From an uncultured Alistipes sp. (lineage in GTDB: Bacteria > Bacteroidota > Bacteroidia > Bacteroidales > Rikenellaceae), in NCBI RefSeq assembly GCF_902388705.1, contig NZ_CABMQJ010000005.1, forward strand, positions 1 to 64,000: a DNA stretch of 64,000 bases. Reading direction: 5' to 3'. A program made the translations under genes and the position numbers. Below the pieces are notes generated by a model, which saw nothing but the letters and a program-made list of their open reading frames with translations, did not search any database and was not told the DNA's origin. Of the stretch, positions 57,426-64,000 are shown piece by piece. Within the stretch, counting starts at the first letter, position 1, and every line of letters starts with the position of its first letter.

Positions 57426-60086
57426 TCAGAGCCACATGACGAGGTGATAGACCGCCCACGCCGCCACCCAGGCGAGTGCCGTATTGTAGATTACGGCCGC
57501 TGCGGCCCATTTCCAACCGGCTTCGGCGCCGATGGCCGCGATTGTGGCGATGCAGGGGAAGTACAGGAGGATGAACACGAGGAACGCCAGCGCCGAGGCG
57601 GGTGTGAAATCGCCGCTGGCCAACAGTTTGCGGGAGAGGTTTACCGTTTCCTCGTCTTCTCCGGCGAGCCTCCCGACCACGACTTCCGGTACGCCTGTGC
57701 CGATTTCCGTCCCCGGAGTGCCGGTTTCGGCGATGCGGATTGCTGTCGGGCCGTCGGCGCCGCCGATAACAGCGCTGCCGCCCGACGGGTTGCCGGCATT
57801 CGGTGCCGTCGGGCCTGCGGTTTCCCCTTTTTCAGGGGCGGTTTCCGTCGTGTCGGGGAGTTGTGGCCCCGCCTCCGTATTTCCGCTTTCCGAGTAGAGC
57901 ACGCCGAGCGTGCTGACGACGATTTCTTTGGCCGGAACCCCCGACAACAGCGCCACGCCGGCTTTCCAGTTGAGCCCCAGGGGGCTGAAGATGGGGGCAC
58001 AGCTCTGCCCGAGGCGGCCGAGGTAGGAATTTTCGTAGTGTGCGGGGGTGTTTCCCTGCTCGGTGCGGGGGTAGTAGCTCAGGAACCATACGACTACCGA
58101 AGCTATCAATATCATCCCGCCCATCTTGCGCAAGTACTGCGCGCACTTGTCCCACATGTGCGAGAGGGTGGTTTTCCATGTCGGCAGGCGGTAGGGCGGT
58201 AGTTCCATGACGAACGGCGTTTCGTCCACCGGGAACATGAAGCGCCGCATCAGGCGCGCCGTAATGACGGCCAGCACGACGCCCAGCACATAGAGGCCGA
58301 TCATGACCAGTCCCGCGTTGGCGGCGAAGAACGTGCCTGCGAGCAGGATATATATCGGAATTCGTGCGCTGCATGACATGAACGGTGTTATCAGTATGGT
58401 AATCAGTCTGCTGCTTCGGCTCTCGATTGTCCGGCTGGCCATGATTGCCGGGACGTTGCAGCCGAAGCCCATGATGAGCGGGATGAACGATTTTCCATGC
58501 AGGCCGATGCGGTGCATCACGCGGTCCATGATGAAAGCTGCGCGGGCCAGGTAGCCCGAGTCCTCCATGAACGAGATGAACAGGTAGAGAATCATGATGT
58601 TGGGCAGGAATACGATTACGGCGCCCACGCCCCCGATGACGCCGTCGACCAGCAAATCGCGCAGGGGCCCGTCGGGCATCAGGTAGTCCACCGCGCCGCC
58701 TATCCAGCCCACGAGTGTGTCGATCCATGCCTGCGGGTAGGCCCCGAGGCTGAACGTGCACCAGAACATCAGCCACATGAGGAAGAAGAAGATCGGGAAT
58801 CCCCACAGTTTGTGGGTCACGAACGTGTCGATGAGTTTGGTGGTCGATGCCTCTTCGCGCTTGCCGGGCGTGTAGGTTTCCTTGAGGGCGCCCTGTATGA
58901 AGCCGTATTTTTGGTTGGCGAAAGCCGTTTCCACGTCTTCGCCCAGCGCTTCGGCGATGTGTTTCGCCTCGCGGTCGCGGATTCCGGCCCATTCGGGATA
59001 ACGTTCGCTGCCGCGCAGCTGCTCTTCGACCTGCCTGTCGCCCTCGAGCATCTTCATGGCGTAGTAGCGGGGCGGGAATGCCTTGGGCAAATCGCCGCGG
59101 AAAGCGCTCATGTCGCTTTTCAGCCGCTGCAACCCCTCCTCGATGACGGGGCCCATGTTGATGTGGATGTGGCGCACGCGCTCGTCCTGGTTTTCGTAAA
59201 CTGCAATTACGGTGTCCAACAGCGCCTCGATGCCTTTGCCGTTGCGCGCCTCGACGGGTACCATCGGCACGCCGAGCATGCGTCCCAGGTTTTCGTAGTC
59301 GAGCTGCGCCCCCCTGGAGTTCAGCTCATCGAACATGTTGAGCGCCACGACCATACGCTGGTTTATGTCGATCAGCTCCGTTGTCAGGTAGAGATTGCGT
59401 TCGAGATTCGACGCCACGACCGAGTTGATGATTACATCGGGTGTCTTTTCGGCGATATGGCTGCGGACGTAACGCTCTTCGGGCGTGTAGGCCGAGAGGG
59501 CGTAGGTGCCCGGCAGGTCGGTCACGTTGAAACGGTAGCCGCGGTACATGCGGTAGCCGATTTTGGCGCCGACCGTCACGCCGCTGTAATTGCCCACGTG
59601 TTCGTGGCCGCCCGATATGGCGTTGAAAAGCGATGTTTTGCCGCTGTTGGGGTTCCCCACGAGGGCTACGCTGATTGTGCGGCTGTGGCGGGTGATGACC
59701 TCGTCGAGCGAGGCGCAGTCGTCCCCGGGCCCGGGCGTTTCAGCTGCCGGGTATTCCTCCGGTGCGGGCGCCGGCTCCGCATGGCCGCAGCCGCAGTGGC
59801 CGTGCCCGTGTTCGTGGTGGTGATGATGATGGTGTTTTCCGGCGAGGTATTCCTGCGCTTCGCTGTCGGAGAGCACGACCACCATGTCGGCTTCGCTGCG
59901 CCGCAGCGAGATGTCGTATCCCATGATTTTATACTCGATCGGGTCTTTCAGCGGGGCGTTGAGCACCACTTCGACCCGTTGCCCGCGGACGAAACCCATC
60001 TCCATGATGCGGCGGCGGAAGCCGCCGTGCCCCGTTACTTTGAGAATTGTGGCCGATTCGCCGGTTTTAAGTTCGGATAAACGCAT
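57426..60086 (-). CDS. feoB: FeoA-FeoB fusion, ferrous iron transporter
   Basis: This 886-residue fusion starts with a FeoA (SH3-like) domain (1-80). A His-rich linker with seven consecutive His follows (85-102). The FeoB G domain has P-loop GNPNSGKT (144-151), then DLPGTYALSAYTPEERY and NMFD. A helical spacer precedes the polytopic membrane part (Gate motifs GFGCNVPAIMASR, SCSARIPIY, GVPAKEIVVSTLG). After about residue 734 there is an insert of roughly 80 residues, rich in Pro, Gly, Thr and Glu and holding IGGADGPTAI, before the last two helices. ATG 60086 is where FeoA homology starts. The small Cys-rich protein follows directly. Confidence 0.94.
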   Translation of the reverse strand: MRLSELKTGESATILKVTGHGGFRRRIMEMGFVRGQRVEVVLNAPLKDPIEYKIMGYDISLRRSEADMVVVLSDSEAQEYLAGKHHHHHHHEHGHGHCGCGHAEPAPAPEEYPAAETPGPGDDCASLDEVITRHSRTISVALVGNPNSGKTSLFNAISGGHEHVGNYSGVTVGAKIGYRMYRGYRFNVTDLPGTYALSAYTPEERYVRSHIAEKTPDVIINSVVASNLERNLYLTTELIDINQRMVVALNMFDELNSRGAQLDYENLGRMLGVPMVPVEARNGKGIEALLDTVIAVYENQDERVRHIHINMGPVIEEGLQRLKSDMSAFRGDLPKAFPPRYYAMKMLEGDRQVEEQLRGSERYPEWAGIRDREAKHIAEALGEDVETAFANQKYGFIQGALKETYTPGKREEASTTKLIDTFVTHKLWGFPIFFFLMWLMFWCTFSLGAYPQAWIDTLVGWIGGAVDYLMPDGPLRDLLVDGVIGGVGAVIVFLPNIMILYLFISFMEDSGYLARAAFIMDRVMHRIGLHGKSFIPLIMGFGCNVPAIMASRTIESRSSRLITILITPFMSCSARIPIYILLAGTFFAANAGLVMIGLYVLGVVLAVITARLMRRFMFPVDETPFVMELPPYRLPTWKTTLSHMWDKCAQYLRKMGGMILIASVVVWFLSYYPRTEQGNTPAHYENSYLGRLGQSCAPIFSPLGLNWKAGVALLSGVPAKEIVVSTLGVLYSESGNTEAGPQLPDTTETAPEKGETAGPTAPNAGNPSGGSAVIGGADGPTAIRIAETGTPGTEIGTGVPEVVVGRLAGEDEETVNLSRKLLASGDFTPASALAFLVFILLYFPCIATIAAIGAEAGWKWAAAAVIYNTALAWVAAWAVYHLVMWL

Positions 60087-60107
60087 TGTCGCTCTTTGTT
60101 TTGGCCC

Positions 60108-60115
60108 CAAAGATA
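60108..60115 (-). promoter_or_regulatory. Promoter -7 element of the feo operon
   Basis: TATCTTTG on the minus strand, with TTGC 19 bp upstream as a degenerate -33. Leader of about 15 nt. No obvious Fur-box dyad was recognised. Confidence 0.55.
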
Positions 60116-60254
60116 CGATTTTGCGCCCGTATGTGCAATCCCCATTTATGGGGATATTGGAGTGCCGCGGGTGCAGGCTGCTGCGGGATTTTTCCCGTGC
60201 CGCCGCGAAACGGCATCCCGTCCCGTGCCGTTCACCGCAATGCCACGCTGCGCG

Positions 60255-61619
60255 CTACCATCCGCCGCCCAGTGCCTTGCAGAGGTTGACGTAGTTGATG
60301 TATTGCTGTGCCACGAGGTTCACCAGCTGCATCTGCGACTGGTAGAGGCTGCGCTCGGCATCGATGACGTCGAGGTAGTCCGACAGTCCGCTGCGGTAGA
60401 GCGCCTGCGTCATGGTGGCGATGCGGTCGTTCGAGAGCACCAGTTCGCAGTAGCGTTCCGTCTGTCCCCGGTAGGTGGTGATGGCGACCAGGGCCTGCTC
60501 GACATCCGAGAATGCCGTCAGCACGGTCTGTTCGTAGGTTTTTGCCGCCTGCGTATAGCGTTCCATCGCGGCCTGCTCCGCCCGGCGGAGTTTGCCGAAT
60601 GCGAATACGGGTTGCGTCAGCGACCCCAGCGCGTCCCATGCCCACGGGTTTGCCGCGGTCAGCCCTTTTATCGAATTGGAGGCTATGCCGCCTTTGGCGG
60701 TCAGCGCGATGGACGGGAACCGCGCTCCGCGTGCAACCCCGGCGTTCGCAGCGGCTTCGAGCAGGTTGTAGTGCGCCTCCATGATGTCGGGACGCCGTTC
60801 GAGCAGCTGCGAGGGGAGCCCTACGGGAATGTCCGCCGGATAGTAGTCGGCCATGAGGCGCAGTCCGGCACCCGTGTTGTCCGCCGGCTGCGGCGTTTCG
60901 CCCAGCAGAATATCCAGCGACAGCCGTGTCTGCTTCACGGCGCGCTCGTACTGCGGAATATCCGCTTCGGCGGTGTAGACCAGGCTGCGGGCCTGTTCCA
61001 GCGCCACGCCGTCCGACATGCCGTAACGGAACATCGAATCGATCAGCGCGGCCGATTCTTGCCGCAGGGTGCAGCTGCGCCGGGCGATTGCCAGGTCGCG
61101 TTCGTATTCGAGCAGCGTGAAGTAGGTCGTGGCGACCTCGGCGGCCAGCGAAAGCCGTACGCCCCGCAGCGCCCATTCCGAGGCTGCTATCTGTGCCTTT
61201 GCGGCCCGTTTGGCATTGCGAAGCTGCCCGAACAGCGCGATTTCCCACGTGAGCGACGGTTCCACGGCGTACGACTGCACGATTTTGGTGTCCGGTGTGT
61301 ATTCCCCCTCGGCCGTAACGCCGATGCCCGCCTGCGGCAGATACTGCGCCCGCACGACGCCGAGGTTATACCGCGCCTCCTCCACGCGCGAGGCCGCCAC
61401 GGCTATGTCGCGGTTGTTCGCCAGCGCCCGTTCCACGAGGTTGTTGAGCACCGTGTCGCCGAACAGCGTCCACCAGTCGGTACCGAGCGCCGAAGTGTCC
61501 TGCGCGGCCTCCGGGCCGTAGAGGTAATCGGCGGGAACGTCGACCTGCGGCGGATAGAAGCGGGGTGTGCAGGCGCCCGCGGCCAATAGTAAGGTTACGA
61601 TAAGGTATCTGGCTTTCAT
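60255..61619 (-). CDS. Outer-membrane efflux factor (OprM/TolC family lipoprotein)
   Basis: This 454-residue protein has a lipoprotein signal ending LLAAGAC (Cys17) and two OEP repeats. Typical segments are DWWTLFGDTVLNNLVERALANNRDIAVAASRVEEAR, LPSQLLERRPDIMEAHYNLL and the C-terminal ALYRSGLSDYLDVIDAERSLYQSQMQLV, as in the NodT/OprM group. It forms the trimeric outer-membrane channel of an RND pump. Its ATG overlaps the stop of the RND permease gene by 4 nt. No transcription terminator was recognised after it. Confidence 0.94.
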   Translation of the reverse strand: MKARYLIVTLLLAAGACTPRFYPPQVDVPADYLYGPEAAQDTSALGTDWWTLFGDTVLNNLVERALANNRDIAVAASRVEEARYNLGVVRAQYLPQAGIGVTAEGEYTPDTKIVQSYAVEPSLTWEIALFGQLRNAKRAAKAQIAASEWALRGVRLSLAAEVATTYFTLLEYERDLAIARRSCTLRQESAALIDSMFRYGMSDGVALEQARSLVYTAEADIPQYERAVKQTRLSLDILLGETPQPADNTGAGLRLMADYYPADIPVGLPSQLLERRPDIMEAHYNLLEAAANAGVARGARFPSIALTAKGGIASNSIKGLTAANPWAWDALGSLTQPVFAFGKLRRAEQAAMERYTQAAKTYEQTVLTAFSDVEQALVAITTYRGQTERYCELVLSNDRIATMTQALYRSGLSDYLDVIDAERSLYQSQMQLVNLVAQQYINYVNLCKALGGGW

Positions 61620-64000
61620 AGTTGTTCCTCCTGTTTTTTGCGTTCGCGGCGGCGTTCGAAGTGTCCGATGCGTCCTACGAAGTAGTAGAGTGCCGGATAG
61701 ACGAAGATTCCGAGCAGCGTGGCGAAGAGCATGCCGCCGACCAGCGCCACGCCCATGATGTTGCGCGCCGTGGCGTAAACCCCGCTGGCGAAGACCAGCG
61801 GCATGACGCCGAGGATAAAGGCGAATGCGGTCATGATAATCGGACGCACACGCAGTTTGGCGGCGCCGATTGCGGCCTCCATCAGCGAAGCTCCCTGTTC
61901 GTTGAACAGCCGGTCGGCGTATTCCACGACCAGGATGGCGTTCTTGGCCGCCAAGCCGATGAGCATCACCAGCGAAATCTGCATGTAGACATCGTTGACG
62001 TAGTAGGCGTCGAGCAGGTGTACGCCCCCGATGAACAACACCGCGCCCAGTACCGCCACGGGTACGCTCATCAGGATGGCCAGCGGCAGGCCCCACGATT
62101 CGTACAGCGCCGCGAGGGCGAGGAACACGAATACCAGCGCCAGCAGGTAGACCAGTCCCCCGGTTTTCGAGGCGTTCGCCTCCTGGAAGGAGGTGCCGCT
62201 CCATGCCGTGCCGATGTCGTCGGGCAGCACCTTTGCGGCCGTGGCGGTGATTTCCTGCATGACGGTCGTGGTCGAGGCGCGTGCCGCCGGGGTCACCGTG
62301 AGTGCAATCGAGCGGTAGAGGTTGAACTGCGATACGTACTCGACGCCCACCGTGTCGACGACCTCCACGAACGATGCTACGGGGACGCTTTCGCCCGACG
62401 ACGAGGCGACGTAGTAACTGTCGAGCGAGCGTTTGTCGAGCCGGTATTCGGGTGCGGCCTGGATGTAGGTCTGGTAGAGCTTGCCGAATCGCGAGAAATT
62501 GTTGATATAGGCGCCGCCCAGCAGGGTCGTCAGGTCGCCGTACAGCACGCCGAGGTCTACGCCCGCGGCGAGCGCCTGTTCCTTGTCGATACGCAGCCGG
62601 CGCTGGGGAACCCCGGCGTTGAACTGTGTCGTCACAGAGGCGATCGAGGGCAGCCGGCGCAGCGAATCCATCAGTTTTTCGGTCTGTTCCAGCAGGTAGG
62701 CCGTACCCCGGCCTTCGAGGTCCTGTACCTCGACCGAAACGCCCGAGGTGACGCCCAGCCCGGGAATCGACGGCGGGATGAATGCATAGCATTCGGCTCC
62801 GGGCACGGCGACGTACAGCTCCCCGGTGAGTTTCTGCGCAATCTCCATGGCCGAGAGTTTCCGGTCGGCGTAGTCGACCAGCGACACGAAAATGATGCCG
62901 CTGTCGGTCGAGGCGATGCCGGCCATCATGTTGAAGCCTGCGGCGAACGAGGTGGAAGCCACTTCGGGCAGGGAACGGATTACTTCGTCGGCCTCGGCCA
63001 TCGCGGCCTGCGTCACCTGCAGCGACGAGGCTTCGGGTGTCGAAACCATCACCATGACGTAGCCCTGGTCTTCCTCGGGGAGGAATCCCGCTGGCAGCTT
63101 GCGCCATACGAGGAAGATGACCGCGAGCACCACGGCGATGAAGATACCCGTGCGCGTGACGTGCCGGACAAGCGTGGGCGTGAACGTCGTATAACGTTCC
63201 ATGCTGCGGGCGAACCAGCGGTTGAATGCCGCGAAAAAGCCCTTCTGCGGCGGTTCGCGGTGGCGCAGAAGCAGGGCGCACAGCGCCGGGGAGAGCGTCA
63301 GGGCGTTGAATGCCGAAATCACCACCGACACGGCAATCGTGACGGAGAATTGCTGGAACAGCCGTCCGGTGATGCCGCCCGTGAACGATACGGGGATGAA
63401 TACCGCCAGCAGTACGACCGTCGTGGCGACAATCGGCGATGCGACGTTCTTCATGGCCTCCAGCGCTGCGGCGCGGGGCTTCATCCCGCCCGCGATGTTG
63501 ACCTGTGCGGCCTCCACGACCACGATGGCGTCGTCGACCACCAGGCCGATGGCCAATACCAGTCCCAGCAGCGAAATGATGTTAATCGAGAATCCCAGCA
63601 GCGGGAAGAGCGCAAAGGCGCCGATGAGCGACACCGGAATCGCCACGAGGGGAATGATCGTCGCGCGCCAGTCCTGTATGAAGAGGTAGATGATGAAAAT
63701 AACCAGTATGAGGGCGATTACGAGCGTATGGAAAATGTCCTTGATGCCCGCGTCGATGCTGGTCGTGGTGTCGACCACCGTCGTGGTCGTAATGCCGTCG
63801 GGCAGGCGCTTTTCGAGCCGTGCCATCTCGGCCTTGACTTGCTTGCCCACCTCCACCGCATTGCTGCCCGGCTGCTGGTAGACGACAATCAGCGCCGTGG
63901 GTTTCCCTTCGAAAAGCGAGCTTACGCCGTAGCTCTGGCTGCCGAGCGACACCTCGGCCACGTCGCGCAGGCGTATCTGCTCGCCCGACGGGGTCGTTAC
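61616..64000 (-). CDS. RND multidrug efflux permease (HAE1/AcrB type), N-terminal part beyond the window
   Basis: The last 795 codons of an AcrB-like permease are present and the start lies to the right of the window. The part seen begins in the porter domain (GEQIRLRDVAEVSLGSQSYG). It continues through the transmembrane block with the proton-relay segment GLVLAIGLVVDDAIVVVEA, the LPEEDQGYVMVMV hinge, the second porter half, and the closing helices with GLAAKNAILVVEYA and TAFAFILGVMPLVFASG. The C-terminus is basic and Glu-rich. It is translationally coupled to the outer-membrane factor. The adaptor gene is expected upstream, outside the window. Substrates unknown. Confidence 0.95.
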   Translation of the reverse strand, partial: VTTPSGEQIRLRDVAEVSLGSQSYGVSSLFEGKPTALIVVYQQPGSNAVEVGKQVKAEMARLEKRLPDGITTTTVVDTTTSIDAGIKDIFHTLVIALILVIFIIYLFIQDWRATIIPLVAIPVSLIGAFALFPLLGFSINIISLLGLVLAIGLVVDDAIVVVEAAQVNIAGGMKPRAAALEAMKNVASPIVATTVVLLAVFIPVSFTGGITGRLFQQFSVTIAVSVVISAFNALTLSPALCALLLRHREPPQKGFFAAFNRWFARSMERYTTFTPTLVRHVTRTGIFIAVVLAVIFLVWRKLPAGFLPEEDQGYVMVMVSTPEASSLQVTQAAMAEADEVIRSLPEVASTSFAAGFNMMAGIASTDSGIIFVSLVDYADRKLSAMEIAQKLTGELYVAVPGAECYAFIPPSIPGLGVTSGVSVEVQDLEGRGTAYLLEQTEKLMDSLRRLPSIASVTTQFNAGVPQRRLRIDKEQALAAGVDLGVLYGDLTTLLGGAYINNFSRFGKLYQTYIQAAPEYRLDKRSLDSYYVASSSGESVPVASFVEVVDTVGVEYVSQFNLYRSIALTVTPAARASTTTVMQEITATAAKVLPDDIGTAWSGTSFQEANASKTGGLVYLLALVFVFLALAALYESWGLPLAILMSVPVAVLGAVLFIGGVHLLDAYYVNDVYMQISLVMLIGLAAKNAILVVEYADRLFNEQGASLMEAAIGAAKLRVRPIIMTAFAFILGVMPLVFASGVYATARNIMGVALVGGMLFATLLGIFVYPALYYFVGRIGHFERRRERKKQEEQL

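Noticed and set aside
59781..59834. Poly-His codons as a cloning-vector tag
   Set aside because: The His run lies inside a natural FeoA-FeoB linker, mixed with Glu, Gly and Cys, and its surroundings are genomic.
1..64000. CRISPR arrays, insertion sequences, rRNA genes
   Set aside because: No regularly spaced repeats, transposase motifs with terminal inverted repeats, or rRNA stretches were noticed on reading both strands.

Overview
The window reads as a GC-rich Bacteroidota chromosome, most likely Alistipes or another member of the Rikenellaceae. The evidence is the promoter type (TAnnTTTG at -7, often with TTTG about 19 bp upstream), a UpxY-type capsule antiterminator, a tmRNA tag ending in YALAA, a LruC-domain lipoprotein, and a cysteate synthase of the kind linked to sulfonolipids in Alistipes. 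No insertion sequence, prophage, CRISPR array or rRNA gene was seen. Genus placement is inference.

Layout: 1-5.1 kb is the promoter-proximal end of a minus-strand surface polysaccharide operon (upxY, initiating sugar-phosphate transferase, WecG-type transferase, gmd, fcl, start of rfbA). 5.4-12.4 kb holds a nucleotidyltransferase, tRNA-Lys, carboxynorspermidine dehydrogenase, an OmpA-family porin, nspC and cysteate synthase. 12.8-14.8 kb is a TonB-dependent receptor behind a promoter with GCCGGA repeats. 15.0-22.5 kb is a histidine-degradation operon (ftcD-hutU-hutH-hutI) followed by an exported MsrB-MsrA fusion. 22.7-25.8 kb is an SOS-mutagenesis operon (umuD, an SDR, umuC, a Vat-like acetyltransferase). 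26-29.4 kb holds an EamA permease, a DUF1848 protein, a MalY-like enzyme and tRNA-Asp.

29.5-41.1 kb is mainly information processing: rsmD, DUF3822, a RecD-like helicase, a UDG-family protein, mutS coupled to a WG-repeat protein, udk, gyrB and ftsE. 41.3-45.0 kb carries a hybrid histidine kinase and tmRNA (ssrA), followed by a gene-poor AT-rich patch. 45.5-56.98 kb holds a LruC lipoprotein, a phosphoesterase/beta-propeller fusion, purT, ppiB, a two-domain GNAT with a decayed duplicate of its start, an aminotransferase, an AspT-family transporter and lrgAB. 57.2-60.1 kb is an iron(II) uptake operon: a FeoA-FeoB fusion with a poly-His linker and an unusual C-terminal insertion, followed by a 57-residue Cys-rich membrane protein. 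The window ends inside an RND efflux operon (permease, then outer-membrane factor).

Functional links: the hut genes convert histidine to glutamate, ammonia and C1-tetrahydrofolate. Carboxynorspermidine dehydrogenase and NspC form the alternative spermidine route. NspC is transcribed with cysteate synthase. The most unusual points are the four-gene umu operon, the modified FeoAB with its small partner, the UpxY-leader hairpin whose pairing fits only the minus-strand RNA, and the repeat-bearing TonB-receptor promoter.
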